NCBI RefSeq assembly: GCF_021560015.1 | Contig: NZ_CP073588.1 | Span: forward strand, 124,001 to 188,000 | Length of the DNA stretch: 64,000 nt | DNA from: Shewanella vesiculosa | GTDB taxonomy: Bacteria; Pseudomonadota; Gammaproteobacteria; Enterobacterales; Shewanellaceae | Direction of reading: 5' to 3' | Shown here: positions 39,523-49,856 of the stretch, one piece after another | Layout of the letters: the number at the start of each line of letters is the position of its first letter | How positions within the stretch are numbered: the stretch's first letter is position 1 | Translations under genes and position numbers: made by a program | Notes under the pieces: generated by a model | What the model was told of the DNA's origin: nothing | What the model saw: only the letters and a program-made list of their open reading frames with translations | Database searches by the model: none

Positions 39523-39536
39523 TTGATCGAGATCAT
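39523..39536. promoter_or_regulatory. Candidate FNR/EtrA box before lldP
   Basis: TTGATCGAGATCAT matches the FNR consensus TTGAT-N4-ATCAA at nine of ten positions. It sits about 100 bases before the lldP start. Confidence 0.4.
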
Positions 39537-39735
39537 CTAATACACGAGAAAGTGTAATCGTCGACAGAACTGTGAGGCGAGTCAGTATGAGGTTATTAAG
39601 TGCGTGTTTGAGATCACGCTTTTTAAGGATGCAACAGGTCATATAGAGTAAACCAAACGAGTTTTCGATTGGCTTTACAATATAATTAATTAGTATTTGG
39701 TAATGTGAAGAAGCTCACTGGAAAGGGAGGTAGGC

Positions 39736-39751
39736 TGTGACTTAGATCAAA
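39736..39751. promoter_or_regulatory. Candidate CRP site
   Basis: TGTGA-CTTAGA-TCAAA resembles the CRP consensus TGTGA-N6-TCACA. It lies next to the nadK stop, about 310 bases before lldP, which is far, so support is weak. Confidence 0.2.
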
Positions 39752-39754
39752 CTG

Positions 39755-40633
39755 TTAGAAAAGTTTACTGCCCCAGCCTAATTTATTACGCAACACGTGA
39801 AAATAATTATGTCCTTTGGGATGAATAAGTCTTAGGCGTTCATTTGAACGGCGAATTAAGATTTCATCACCAGGTAATACCGCTAAATGGACGTGGCCAT
39901 CACAACTGACCTCAAGGTTTTCACCGTTATCAGGTGACACGACTAATTTAATCGTGCTGCATGCATCGACGACTATGGGGCGGCAAGACAAGGTGTGCGG
40001 GAACATGGGCACTAAAATCAGAGCTTGTAGATTAGGGGTTAAAATTGACCCACCTGCTGATAATGAATATGCCGTAGAACCTGTTGGTGTCGAGACAATC
40101 ATGCCATCTGCGCGTTGGCTATACATAAATTGGTCGTCAATATACACTTCAAACTGGATCATATGAGCAATTTTGCCCGGATGCAGCACAGCTTCGTTCA
40201 CCGCGGTATTACTTGCGGTTATTTTTCCGTGGCGATGAACTTCGGCCTCGAGTAAAAAACGGTTTTCGGTTTCAAATTCGCCGCCAAGTACTTTGGATAA
40301 AGCTTCTTCGAAATTATCAGGAGGTAAATCGGTTAAAAAGCCTAAATTACCTCGGTTTACCCCAATAACCGCCACGTTAAAACGTGCTAATACCCTCGCG
40401 GCACCCAGCATATTGCCATCACCGCCAACGACGATAGCTAGATCACAATGCTCACCCATTTCAAGTAGGTCCATTGAACAAACATCAGGCCCCAGCTCTG
40501 AAGATACCCGTCCTTCAACGATAACTTTAAAGCCCTGCATGCTCAACCAATGATGCAATCGGGTTAACGTGAGGTTAGTCCCTTGATGATGTGGTTTGCC
40601 GATGAGTCCGATAGTCTGGAACAATTTAGTCAT
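39755..40633 (-). CDS. nadK: NAD kinase
   Basis: The start at 40633 ([16 protein letters not shown]) gives 292 residues, the same as E. coli NadK; the longer frame to 40735 has no support. It has [15 protein letters not shown] (the GGDGN catalytic motif), [20 protein letters not shown], and [15 protein letters not shown]. It phosphorylates NAD to NADP. It is divergent from grpE, a conserved gene arrangement in gammaproteobacteria. Confidence 0.93.
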   Translation of the reverse strand: MTKLFQTIGLIGKPHHQGTNLTLTRLHHWLSMQGFKVIVEGRVSSELGPDVCSMDLLEMGEHCDLAIVVGGDGNMLGAARVLARFNVAVIGVNRGNLGFLTDLPPDNFEEALSKVLGGEFETENRFLLEAEVHRHGKITASNTAVNEAVLHPGKIAHMIQFEVYIDDQFMYSQRADGMIVSTPTGSTAYSLSAGGSILTPNLQALILVPMFPHTLSCRPIVVDACSTIKLVVSPDNGENLEVSCDGHVHLAVLPGDEILIRRSNERLRLIHPKGHNYFHVLRNKLGWGSKLF

Positions 40634-40795
40634 ATTCGCGTTTGTTATGCCTTTAGGCCTTGAAACATAAGAATTGATCCCCATAATATACTCAAACTTA
40701 TTAGAAGTGTGAGATTTGCTGTTAATTTTCAGCAAATGGCCACTTTATTTATTGTCGTAGAATACGAAATAACGCATTTATGAGCTGGAGCGAAC

Positions 40796-41399
40796 ATGAG
40801 CAACGAATCGAACAATACATCGCAAGATCAAGTAGAAGATCAAATTACTTCTGAAGTCGCGGCTGATGAAGTTAGTTTGATGGATGAATTAACCCAAGCA
40901 AATTTTCGTATTGAAGAATTAGAGCAACTACTGGCTGAATCTGAAGCTGCGTTAGCTGAGCGTAAAGATGTTGAAATGCGCGCAGCAGCAGAAACACAGA
41001 ACATCCGTACTCGCGCGGCAAAAGATGTCGAGCAAGCGCGTAAGTTTGCCTTAGAGAAGTTTGCTAACGAACTGTTACCTGTCATCGATAATATGGAACG
41101 TGCCTTACAGGGAACCAATCCTGAAGATGAAGCCACCAAGGCGATTTATGAAGGTGTTGACCTGACAATGAAAGGCTTTTTAACGTCAGTGGCTAAGTTC
41201 GGCGTAACCCAAGTTAATCCTCAGGGTCAAGCATTTAACCCAGAACATCATCAAGCTATCGGTATGCAGCCTAGTGCTGAGTTTCCAGCTAACACTGTGA
41301 TGATGGTCATGCAAAGGGTACTTACTGAACGACCGTTTATTGCGACCTGCTATGGTAATGGTATCTCAAGGCGGTGCAAGTGTGGATGTTGAAGCTTAA
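40796..41399 (+). CDS. grpE: GrpE nucleotide exchange factor, frame broken near the C terminus
   Basis: GrpE drives ADP release from DnaK. The protein has an acidic start, the long coiled coil ([20 protein letters not shown]) and the C-terminal beta domain. The frame read directly ends at 41392 with the unlike-family tail [19 protein letters not shown]. In the +1 frame from 41312 the normal end appears: [15 protein letters not shown] and finally VDVEA, stop at 41399. The A-run at 41313-41315 is two bases short of the expected CAA AAA GGG. GGAG precedes the ATG. grpE is normally essential, so an assembly error is likely. Confidence 0.9.
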
Positions 41400-41442
41400 C
41401 GTTTAAGCCGATACCAGGTCGAAAGACTGAATCAATAGACAC

Positions 41443-41474
41443 AAAAAAAGGACTGAGTTTTCAGTCCTTTTTTA
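41443..41474. terminator. Bidirectional terminator between grpE and dxs
   Basis: AAAAAAGGACTGA/TCAGTCCTTTTTT hairpin between two convergent genes. Confidence 0.88.
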
Positions 41475-41525
41475 TTAGCATCATCAGCGAGTCATGCTCA
41501 TAGCACACGTAACCGCCGTTAAACC

Positions 41526-43391
41526 TTAGGCCATAAAGGCTTGGATTTGCGCTAAAATACCTGCTGCATCGAGTTGCAGATCTGCGATTATCTCATCTGG
41601 CGCACCGTGCTCAATAAACTCATCAGGTAAGCCAATTTGTAACACGGGTTTCACAATCCGCATTTTATGTAATGCTTCAATCACTCCTGAGCCTGCACCA
41701 CCCATAATCGCATTTTCTTCTACCGTCACAATAACATCATGGCTGTTAGCGAGTTGTTCAAGCAAGCTTAAATCCAGTGGTTTAACAAAGCGCATATCAG
41801 CAACCGTGGCATCCAGCTTTTCTGCCGCATCAGTCGCTGCTTCAAGTGTGGTACCAAAGTTAACAATCGCAATTTTTTGACCTTGGCGGGTTAATACCCC
41901 TTTACCGATAGGCAATGCCATCATACTTTCTACTTGTTCAGCACCTGTGGCAAAACCGCGTGGATATCGCACCGCCGTTGGACCATCTTGGTAACAATAC
42001 CCGGTATACAGCATTTGGCGACATTCATTTTCATCTGATGGCGCCATAATGATCATATTCGGAATACAGCGCATAAAGCTTAAATCGAATGCACCTTGAT
42101 GGGTAGGGCCATCGGCTCCCACAATACCGCCGCGATCAATAGCAAATAATACTGGTAAACGTTGCAAAGCTACGTCGTGAATAAGTTGATCGTATCCGCG
42201 CTGCAGGAAGGTCGAATATATGGCGACCACAGGCTTTAGTCCTGCACAGGCAAATCCTGCGGATAAGGTGACCGCATGTTGCTCGGCAATCGCAGCATCA
42301 AAATATTGGCTTGGGAAGCGTTGTGAAAACTCAACCATGCCAGAACCTTCGCGCATAGCAGGAGTGATTGCCACTAACTTCTCGTCTGTGGCAGCCATGT
42401 CGCATAACCATTTACCAAACACTTGTGAAAACGTAGGTAAACCAGGTTTAGTGGTCGGTTTCTTAAACAGGCTTGGATCAAATTTAGGCACTGCGTGCCA
42501 GCCGATAGGATCTTTTTCAGCAGGTTCATAACCACGACCTTTTTTAGTCATGATATGCAGTATCTGTGGACCTTTGAGGTTACGCATATTACGCATGGTT
42601 TCAACGAGCGAATCGACATCGTGACCATCTATAGGGCCAATATAATTAAACCCTAGTTCTTCAAATAGCGTTGCAGGCACAACCATGCCTTTAAGGTGTT
42701 CTTCAGTACGCTTAGCCATTTCTTTAATGACTGGCATCCCTTTAAGGACCTTTTTACTGTTTTCTCTAATGGTGGTATAAAAGCGTCCTGACATCAGTTG
42801 TGCTAAGTGGTTATTCAGTGCACCAACGTTTTCAGAAATCGACATTTCGTTGTCATTAAGTACCACCAGCATGTCATTGTGCAAGTCGCCCGCATGATTA
42901 AGTGCTTCAAACACCATACCGCCTGTCATGGCGCCATCACCAATGACGGCAACCACTTTACGACCCACAGCTTCTTTTTCAGCAGCGATCGCCATACCTA
43001 ATGCTGCACTCACAGAAGTGCCTGAGTGGCCTACGCTAAAGGTATCGTATGGGCTTTCTTCACGCCATGGGAAAGGATGCAAGCCATTTTTTTGGCGAAT
43101 GGTGTGCATCTGTTCGCGACGATCAGTGAGTATTTTGTGTGGATAAGCTTGATGGCCTACGTCCCAAATTAATCGATCGAATGGGGTATTGTAGACGTAA
43201 TGAAGTGCCACAGTTAATTCAACTGTGCCTAAGCCAGAAGCGAAATGTCCGCTAGAAATACCAACAGACTGAAGTAAGAACTGTCTGAGTTCATCAGACA
43301 CTTGTGGAAGTAAACCTTGAGGTAACTTCCTCAATTCTTCTGGTGTATTAGCTTTTGCTAGTACTGGGAATTTAGAAATATCGAAGCTCAT
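41526..43391 (-). CDS. dxs: 1-deoxy-D-xylulose-5-phosphate synthase
   Basis: The start at 43391 ([11 protein letters not shown]) gives about 621 residues, the usual size. It has the thiamine-diphosphate motif [18 protein letters not shown]...[10 protein letters not shown] and the transketolase-like [18 protein letters not shown]. It makes DXP, the first step of the MEP isoprenoid pathway. The start overlaps nothing, but the longer frame runs back into ispA. It follows ispA and xseB, the standard gammaproteobacterial order. Confidence 0.94.
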   Translation of the reverse strand: MSFDISKFPVLAKANTPEELRKLPQGLLPQVSDELRQFLLQSVGISSGHFASGLGTVELTVALHYVYNTPFDRLIWDVGHQAYPHKILTDRREQMHTIRQKNGLHPFPWREESPYDTFSVGHSGTSVSAALGMAIAAEKEAVGRKVVAVIGDGAMTGGMVFEALNHAGDLHNDMLVVLNDNEMSISENVGALNNHLAQLMSGRFYTTIRENSKKVLKGMPVIKEMAKRTEEHLKGMVVPATLFEELGFNYIGPIDGHDVDSLVETMRNMRNLKGPQILHIMTKKGRGYEPAEKDPIGWHAVPKFDPSLFKKPTTKPGLPTFSQVFGKWLCDMAATDEKLVAITPAMREGSGMVEFSQRFPSQYFDAAIAEQHAVTLSAGFACAGLKPVVAIYSTFLQRGYDQLIHDVALQRLPVLFAIDRGGIVGADGPTHQGAFDLSFMRCIPNMIIMAPSDENECRQMLYTGYCYQDGPTAVRYPRGFATGAEQVESMMALPIGKGVLTRQGQKIAIVNFGTTLEAATDAAEKLDATVADMRFVKPLDLSLLEQLANSHDVIVTVEENAIMGGAGSGVIEALHKMRIVKPVLQIGLPDEFIEHGAPDEIIADLQLDAAGILAQIQAFMA

Positions 43392-43413
43392 AGCGAGATT
43401 GTCTGACTCTTTA

Positions 43414-44295
43414 TTATAATCTTCGCTCAATAATGTAGTGGGCGAAGTCTGCAATTAACTGGCTATTGTATGGTAATTTAGTCAGCGCTGATAGTGCATC
43501 TTGTATTAGTTGTTCTGCACAGGCTTTGGCACCATCGAGACCAAGTAGTTTCGGAAAAGTGCTTTTATTCGATTGCTGATCGCTGCCTTGGGGTTTTCCT
43601 AGCTCTTCAGTGCTTGCGGTGATATCTAAAATATCATCCTGAACTTGAAAAGCTAATCCAAGCGTGTGAGCGTATTTCATCATGAGTTGATAGTGCTCAT
43701 CGGGTATATCTGCAGCAATCAACGCGAGCTCTACGGCACAAGTAATCAACGCACCGGTTTTTTTATTATGTAATTGGGTTAATCTTTCTATATTGATACT
43801 GTGATCGGTAGCACTAAGATCAATTGCTTGTCCACCACACATGCCCTGGTACCCAGAGGCTTTGGCAAGTGCTCTCACCATGGCGATTTGCTGCTTTGGG
43901 TGTAAGTCATTGCTAGGAGCGGTGATAATTTCAAACGCTAATGTTTGAAGTGCGTCTCCAGCAAGAATTGCAGTGGCTTCATTAAAGGCAACATGTACCG
44001 TGGGTTGACCACGACGAAGTGCGTCGTTGTCCATAGCCGGTAAGTCATCATGTATTAAAGAATATGCATGAATACATTCAATGGCTGCGGCAGCTTTATC
44101 CAGCGCATTGATATTGACACCCAGCATATCACCGACACTATAGACCAAAAATGGTCTAATGCGTTTACCGCCTAATAATGCCCCATGCAGCATGGCTGCT
44201 TTTAAATCTGGGGCGGCATCATCAAGCAAAGTTAAATGCTCGTTAAGAGTAACATTAACGCGCTTTTGGTATGTTGTTATCGCTTCAGCTAACAC
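43414..44295 (-). CDS. ispA: Farnesyl diphosphate synthase (geranyltranstransferase)
   Basis: A 293-residue isoprenyl diphosphate synthase with [12 protein letters not shown], the first aspartate-rich motif in [18 protein letters not shown], and the second in [10 protein letters not shown]. It condenses IPP with DMAPP and GPP. The start is GTG at 44295. It lies 38 bases after xseB and 22 bases before dxs, so xseB-ispA-dxs forms an operon. Confidence 0.94.
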   Translation of the reverse strand: MLAEAITTYQKRVNVTLNEHLTLLDDAAPDLKAAMLHGALLGGKRIRPFLVYSVGDMLGVNINALDKAAAAIECIHAYSLIHDDLPAMDNDALRRGQPTVHVAFNEATAILAGDALQTLAFEIITAPSNDLHPKQQIAMVRALAKASGYQGMCGGQAIDLSATDHSINIERLTQLHNKKTGALITCAVELALIAADIPDEHYQLMMKYAHTLGLAFQVQDDILDITASTEELGKPQGSDQQSNKSTFPKLLGLDGAKACAEQLIQDALSALTKLPYNSQLIADFAHYIIERRL

Positions 44296-44333
44296 GTATC
44301 AAGACCTATTATTTAATACACACTCTGTGACGA

Positions 44334-44570
44334 TTATTCACTTTCAACAGTGAATGGCACAAATTCAGCATCATCTTCATTTAGTAATATAGAGACTTTT
44401 TGCTGTGCTTGTTCAAGTTTTGCTTGGCTTTGTCTGACTAACTTAATACCACGCTCAAATTGTTTAAGCGCGTCATCCAGAGACACTTCGCCTTGCTCTA
44501 AATGAGCAACAATGGTTTCAAGTTCAGTTAATGATTGTTCAAAACTGAGGTTTTCTGGTTTTTTTGCCAC
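44334..44570 (-). CDS. xseB: Exodeoxyribonuclease VII small subunit
   Basis: From GTG 44570 the protein is 78 residues (family about 80): PENLSFEQSLTELETIVAHLEQGEVSLDDALKQFERG is the XseB core. AAAGGA lies nine bases before this GTG, so it is preferred over ATG 44588 and the longer upstream frame. It binds XseA; together they degrade single-stranded DNA. Confidence 0.92.
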   Translation of the reverse strand: MAKKPENLSFEQSLTELETIVAHLEQGEVSLDDALKQFERGIKLVRQSQAKLEQAQQKVSILLNEDDAEFVPFTVESE

Positions 44571-44907
44571 AATTAATATTCCTTTCATTACGCGAGTGAC
44601 AAGGTATATCAGCCCAGCGTATCGGTCAAATACAGTCGCTGGATATTTGCTCAACAGCACGCTTTGTTATTGAATTTTGTTTAGAATGTGCAAAAACAAG
44701 CTAAACTTGAGCCGAGTTTGTCCGATAACAAGTCATAATTTAAAATTGATAGCATAAAATAGTATTGAAACTGTTGCTGTAATACATAACGATGGGCAAT
44801 ATAGTTAAGCAACAATATGCCCCGTTGTTCAGGTTATACAGTATGTGCTCACAGCACGATAAAGCGGCACAAATAGGCAGCGCAATGACTGCGATTGAGG
44901 AGAGGTT

Positions 44908-45675
44908 GTGGATTTAGCTACCCTAATAGGTATTATTGGTGCTTTTGCATTTATTATTGGTGCGATGGTGACTAGTGGTGGTATCGGATTATTTATCGAT
45001 GTACCGTCAATTTTGATTGTTGTTGCTGGCTCATTATTTGTTGTGATGATGAAATTTAACCTAAAACAATTTTTAGGTTCGATAAAGATTGGCATGAAAG
45101 CCTTCATGTTCAAATTAGACAAACCTGAAGATTTAATCGAACAAGCTGTCACCATGGCTGATGCAGCCCGTAAAGGGGGCTTCTTAGCATTAGAAGAGGC
45201 GGTTATAACTAACAGCTTTATGCAGAAAGCTGTCGATATGTTGGTTGATGGCCATGATGGCGATGTCGTGCGTAATGCGCTAGAAAAAGACATTACCTTG
45301 ACAGAAGAGCGGCATAAAACCGGTATTGGCATTTTTAAAGCCATGGGTGATGTAGCCCCTGCAATGGGAATGATTGGTACACTTGTCGGCTTGGTGGCGA
45401 TGTTATCTAACATGGATGATCCTAAATCCATTGGGCCATCAATGGCGGTCGCTTTGCTAACGACACTTTATGGCGCAGTGATCGCCAACATGATCGCTAT
45501 CCCAATGGCGGATAAATTATCATTACGTATGAACGAAGAATTGCTTAATCGTAATCTTATTATGGATGCGGTATTAGCTATTCAAGATGGACAAAATCCA
45601 CGAGTTATCGAAGGCTTCCTGAAGAATTATTTGGCTGAAAAATTAAGAAAAATTGATACAACGGACGGAGAGTAA
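44908..45675 (+). CDS. pomA: Flagellar stator protein PomA (MotA family)
   Basis: A 255-residue inner-membrane protein with four helices. It starts with DLATLIGIIGAFAFIIGAM and has the GDVAPAMGMIGTLVGLVAML motif of the third helix, as in sodium-driven PomA. With PomB it forms the ion channel that turns the flagellar motor. The start is GTG at 44908 with GAGGAGAGG just before it. pomB follows three bases after the stop. Confidence 0.92.
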   Translation: MDLATLIGIIGAFAFIIGAMVTSGGIGLFIDVPSILIVVAGSLFVVMMKFNLKQFLGSIKIGMKAFMFKLDKPEDLIEQAVTMADAARKGGFLALEEAVITNSFMQKAVDMLVDGHDGDVVRNALEKDITLTEERHKTGIGIFKAMGDVAPAMGMIGTLVGLVAMLSNMDDPKSIGPSMAVALLTTLYGAVIANMIAIPMADKLSLRMNEELLNRNLIMDAVLAIQDGQNPRVIEGFLKNYLAEKLRKIDTTDGE

Positions 45676-45678
45676 CTC

Positions 45679-46603
45679 ATGGCTAAGGCCAAGTGTGATT
45701 GTCCACCAGCAGGCGCCCCCATGTGGCTTGCCACCTTTGCAGACTTAATGTCATTGCTTATGTGCTTCTTCGTGTTGTTATTAGCGTTCTCTGAAATGGA
45801 CGTGATGAAATTTAAGCAGATTGCCGGTTCAATGAAGTATGCATTTGGGGTACAAAACAAAGTTGAAGTAAAAGATATCCCCAAAGGCACCTCTGTTATT
45901 GCATTGGAATTTCGCCCTGGTCGACCCGATCCCACGCCTATTGAGATCATTAATCAACAGACTAATGAAATGACTCAACCAACCATAGAATATCAGGCCG
46001 GTGAAGATGACAATGCTGGTGGAACCCAAAAACAAAGCGGTGAACAGCGTGGCGGTAATGCCGCAGCAACAGCGCAGCAAGAAGCTGAAGCGGTTAAAAA
46101 AGATGCTGCATCTTCACAAGAAAATATTAACGAGCAAGTTAAGAAAATGGCTGAAAAGCTTAATGAAGAAATCGTCGATGGTGCGATTGAAATTGAGTCT
46201 TTAGGTCAGCAAATTATTATCCGTATTCGTGAAAAAGGCTCGTTTGCATCTGGTTCTGGCTTTTTACAACCTAAGTTCAAACCCATAGTGCGATCGATTG
46301 GTGAATTATTAAAAGATGTTCCCGGCGTGATTACGGTATCCGGTCACACTGACGGGGCCGACATTAGTAATGCTGTACAGTTCAAACTGGGAGCTATCAA
46401 GTCAACGTGCTGTTTCCGTAGCTCATGAGTTAAGAAAAGTCCCCGGCTTTGATGAGACACGAATGAAAGTGGTTGGAGAGGCATCTAATCGGCCATTAGT
46501 GGCTAATGATTCTAATGAGAATAGAGCAAGAAATCGTCGCGTTGAAATTTCTATCGAGCAAGGTAAGCCTAAAGAGTCGAATGAAATTGTAGTCTCGCAA
46601 TAG
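45679..46603 (+). CDS. pomB: Flagellar stator protein PomB (MotB family), frame broken in the OmpA domain
   Basis: The N-terminal helix FADLMSLLMCFFVLLLAFSEMD carries the ion-binding aspartate. A long Gln/Glu-rich linker (about 105-160) leads to the OmpA-like peptidoglycan-binding domain with VSGHTDGADIS. The direct frame stops at 46428. From 46370 the +1 frame continues SNWELSSQRAVSVAHELRK to NRRVEISIE and stops at 46603, the natural end. The break lies at about 46366-46376. Corrected length is about 307 residues. If real, the stator could not anchor to the cell wall and cells would be poorly motile. Confidence 0.88.
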
Positions 46604-46631
46604 TAACAACTCATCAGTTTACATCATTATT

Positions 46632-46669
46632 AGCGCAGTCTATGAAGGTTAAATAGATTGCGCTTTTTT
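46632..46669 (+). terminator. Terminator of pomAB
   Basis: AGCGCAGTCTAT/ATAGATTGCGCT hairpin (one G-T pair) followed by six T. Confidence 0.82.
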
Positions 46670-46920
46670 GTGTCAAAAATGTGCTTTAACAGCCGTTTCA
46701 TTTACAAAAAAACAGATAAAAAAGTGAATATGTTTGGTTAATAGACATCATTTGGTATAATTGGCAGATTATTGCATAAGTTATGCTATTTACTGGATTA
46801 TCTACACATCTAGCAAATAGATATGTGTTGTTTTTTAATTTATTATCAAGGCATTACTGTCCTTTTTACTTAGCAAAACCGAGTGTGGTGCTATTTGATG
46901 GTGATACCTGTGGAACCCTG

Positions 46921-48375
46921 ATGAAGTTTATTGTAAAGCTGTACCCTGAAATCATGATGAAGAGCAAGTCTGTAAGAGTGCGCTTTACTAAGATGCTCGA
47001 AACCAATATCCGTAATGTACTAAAAAACGTCGATGAAGGTGCCAAAGTTCTGCGTCAATACGATCGTATTGTAGTCAAGGTACCAATTGATAAACCGGAA
47101 TTGTGTGATGCATTTGCAGACCGATTATCTTGCATTCCAGGTATTGCTCATATCGTACAGGTCAGTGAATACAGCTTTGATTCTATTGATCATATTTACC
47201 AGCAAACATTACCAATATACCGTGACGAAATTGCCGGTAAAACATTTTGTGTTCGCGTAAAACGTTCTGGTAAGCATGATTTTAACTCAATTGATGTTGA
47301 GCGATATGTGGGTGGCGGATTAAATCAGCATACGGATGCACTAGGGGTAAAACTTAAAAATCCAGATGTGACTGTTAATCTTGAAATCGATCAAGATAAG
47401 CTTTACATGGTCGAGCGCCGTATAGAAGGTTTGGGTGGTTTCCCAATGGCAACCCAAGAAGATGTGTTGTCGCTTATTTCGGGTGGTTTCGATTCTGGTG
47501 TATCAAGTTTTCAGTTTATTAAGAAAGGTGCGCGTACCCATTATTGTTTCTTTAATCTAGGTGGCGCTCAGCACGAGATAGGTGTTAAGCAGGTGGCTTA
47601 TCATTTATGGAAAAAATATGGTGAGTCGCATAAAGTACGTTTTATCTCTGTGCCATTTGAGCCTGTTGTTGAAGAGATTCTTGAGCGCATTGATAATGGT
47701 CAAATGGGCGTAGTACTTAAGCGTGTAATGATGCGAGCTGCTACTCGTATCGCTGACAAATTTGGTATTCAAGCCTTAGTTACCGGAGAAAGCTTAGGAC
47801 AAGTTTCTAGCCAAACACTGACTAACTTAAATGTGATTGATCGGAGTACTGAGTTACTGATTTTACGCCCGCTGATCACAATGGATAAACAAGATATTAT
47901 TAATCAGAGCCGTATTATTGGCACTGAAGATTTTGCGAAGTCGATTCCTGAGTATTGTGGGGTTATTTCACAAAAGCCTACAGTTAAAGCGATATTGTCT
48001 AAGGTTGAAGCCGAAGAGATGAAATTCTCCGAAGACTTAATCGAACGGGTGGTTGCATCTGCTGTCGTGATGGATATTCGTGATATAGAGGCTGAAATGA
48101 ATCAACAAGTTACCGAGACCGAAACGGTTAACAATGTGGCATCAGGTGAGATTATCATTGATGTTCGCGCTCCAGAAGAAGAAGAGCGAAGCCCATTATT
48201 GATCGATAATGTGATGATTAAAGCGATTCCATTCTTTAAATTAGCGACACAATTTGCTGACTTAGATAAGTCTAAAACGTATTTATTGTATTGTGACCGT
48301 GGGGTTATGAGTAAATTGCAGGCTTTATACCTTGTTGAGCAAGGCTATACGAACGTTAAAGTGTATCGCCCTTAA
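46921..48375 (+). CDS. thiI: tRNA 4-thiouridine synthase / thiazole synthesis sulfurtransferase
   Basis: The start at 46921 ([17 protein letters not shown]) gives 484 residues, matching E. coli ThiI; the frame upstream to 46783 has no support. It has the THUMP domain (about 60-165), the adenylating P-loop [11 protein letters not shown], the conserved Cys in [14 protein letters not shown], and a C-terminal rhodanese domain with the persulfide Cys in [11 protein letters not shown]. It makes s4U8 in tRNA and gives sulfur for thiamine. Confidence 0.94.
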   Translation: MKFIVKLYPEIMMKSKSVRVRFTKMLETNIRNVLKNVDEGAKVLRQYDRIVVKVPIDKPELCDAFADRLSCIPGIAHIVQVSEYSFDSIDHIYQQTLPIYRDEIAGKTFCVRVKRSGKHDFNSIDVERYVGGGLNQHTDALGVKLKNPDVTVNLEIDQDKLYMVERRIEGLGGFPMATQEDVLSLISGGFDSGVSSFQFIKKGARTHYCFFNLGGAQHEIGVKQVAYHLWKKYGESHKVRFISVPFEPVVEEILERIDNGQMGVVLKRVMMRAATRIADKFGIQALVTGESLGQVSSQTLTNLNVIDRSTELLILRPLITMDKQDIINQSRIIGTEDFAKSIPEYCGVISQKPTVKAILSKVEAEEMKFSEDLIERVVASAVVMDIRDIEAEMNQQVTETETVNNVASGEIIIDVRAPEEEERSPLLIDNVMIKAIPFFKLATQFADLDKSKTYLLYCDRGVMSKLQALYLVEQGYTNVKVYRP

Positions 48376-48479
48376 CCACAGGAGCGGTTTGCTCGTGTGT
48401 TGGCCGCTTTTATCTGCATGAGTATTTAGGCCATAGCAAGTTGAATCAGCATACTTTTTAAGTTTGCATGTAACAGACG

Positions 48480-48508
48480 TAAAAAAACCGCATTGAATGC
48501 GGTTTTTT
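48480..48508. terminator. Bidirectional terminator after thiI
   Basis: AAAAAACCGCATT/AATGCGGTTTTTT hairpin between the convergent thiI and the 48542 gene. Confidence 0.85.
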
Positions 48509-48541
48509 ATTGTTTGGATAACAGGCTAAATCACAATCGTA

Positions 48542-48766
48542 TTAGTTTGCTTGGACCACTTGTGAAGTTTTTTGTTGTTGTTCATTGTCAGCAACAAGAA
48601 TGCTGTTAACATCGTTATTAATATCGATTTGCATGGCTTCAATACTTTGCGATAGTTCAGCATGTAAATCGGCCATATCGATAGGTTCTAGTTCAGTTGC
48701 TTGGGCTGTTGATAATCCGATGATGGATGTCAGCGCAACTGCAAACAGAGTATTTAGGTTGAACAT
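48542..48766 (-). CDS. Small exported protein, unknown function
   Basis: A 74-residue protein with a signal peptide (MFNLNTLFAVALTSIIGLSTAQA) and a short mature part that is acidic at first and Gln-rich at the end (NEQQQKTSQVVQAN). GGAGG lies nine bases before the ATG, which is strong support for a real gene. I do not recognise a family. It lies divergent to gcvA. Confidence 0.7.
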   Translation of the reverse strand: MFNLNTLFAVALTSIIGLSTAQATELEPIDMADLHAELSQSIEAMQIDINNDVNSILVADNEQQQKTSQVVQAN

Positions 48767-48944
48767 AGGGGTGAGCCTCCAGGCTAATGAACCACATTTG
48801 GCGGACCATCCCAGTTACGTCGTAGAGAGTGTCCAACGGTATTTTTAATGCTGCTAATTTAACCAAACACAGTGTTCTTTACAAACGACAAAAAATAACC
48901 ATAATCATTAGAAAAACTAATTATAAACCGAGAGATTGATCACT

Positions 48945-49856
48945 ATGTCTAGACGATTACCTCCTTTGAATGCAGTTAAAGCATTTGAAGCTGCAGCAAG
49001 ACATTTGAGCTTTACCCGCGCTGCAGAAGAGTTGTTTGTCACTCAAGCTGCTGTGAGTCATCAAATTAAGGCGTTAGAAGATTTTTTAGGGCTAAAGCTG
49101 TTTAGACGTAAAAATAGATCATTATTGTTAACAGAAGAGGGCCAAAGCTATTTTCTGGACATTAAAGATATTTTTATTGAGCTAGGAGAAGCGACAAATC
49201 GCTTGCTTGCTCGTAGTGCCGTCGGTTCGTTAACTGTGAGTATGTCACCGAGTTTTGCGATCCAATGGTTAGTGCCGCGTTTAGCTAAATTTAGTGAAAA
49301 AAATCCTGATATTGATGTGCGTATCAAAGCGGTAGACAGTGATGCAAGTTCGTTAACTGATGATGTAGATGTCGCTATTTATTATGGTCAAGGAAATTGG
49401 CCGGGTTTACGTGCAGACAAATTGCGTAATGAAGTGCTTATTCCGGTATGTTCGCCACTCTTACTCAATGGTCCTAAGCCACTAACGCTACCGAGCGATT
49501 TGAAGTTTCATACCCTACTGCACGACTCTAACCGTCAGGATTGGCAGGCATGGTTTAGGCAATGTGGCGTGACAGATATTAATGTCAATCAAGGGCCGAT
49601 ATTTAGCCATTCTTCATTGGTATTGCAAGCTGCAGCGCATGGCCAGGGAGTTGCTTTAGGTTATAGCGTACTTGCTCGGCCAGACATTAAAGCGGGGCGC
49701 TTAGTGTGTCCGTTTTCTGAAGTATTGGTTAGCAAAGATGCCTATTACTTAGTCTGCCAACAAAACCATTCTGAAATAGGCAAAATTTCAGCCTTTAGAG
49801 AGTGGATGGTGGACATGTTTGCAGAGGAGTCTCGAAGTGAACTGCTTACCGGATAA
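48945..49856 (+). CDS. gcvA: LysR-family regulator GcvA
   Basis: About 303 residues from ATG 48945 (MSRRLPPLNAVKAFEAAARHLSFTRAAEELFVTQAAVSHQ is the GcvA-type start, its helix-turn-helix within). The effector domain contains LTDDVDVAIYYGQGNWPGL and ends with the typical LVCPF segment. In E. coli GcvA controls the glycine-cleavage operon with glycine and GcvR. The order gcvA-ygdD-rlmM is as in E. coli, apart from a hydrolase gene placed between. Confidence 0.92.
   Translation: MSRRLPPLNAVKAFEAAARHLSFTRAAEELFVTQAAVSHQIKALEDFLGLKLFRRKNRSLLLTEEGQSYFLDIKDIFIELGEATNRLLARSAVGSLTVSMSPSFAIQWLVPRLAKFSEKNPDIDVRIKAVDSDASSLTDDVDVAIYYGQGNWPGLRADKLRNEVLIPVCSPLLLNGPKPLTLPSDLKFHTLLHDSNRQDWQAWFRQCGVTDINVNQGPIFSHSSLVLQAAAHGQGVALGYSVLARPDIKAGRLVCPFSEVLVSKDAYYLVCQQNHSEIGKISAFREWMVDMFAEESRSELLTG

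Larger units (their letters stand above)
39425..39754. other. lldP upstream region
   Basis: A 330-base gap with no gene, holding the lldP promoter. Candidate sites are TTGAT-CGAG-ATCAT at 39523-39536 and TGTGA-CTTAGA-TCAAA at 39736-39751. Confidence 0.5.

Noticed and set aside
44829..45431. 200-residue minus-strand ORF
   Set aside because: Antisense to pomA, which has a clear family match.
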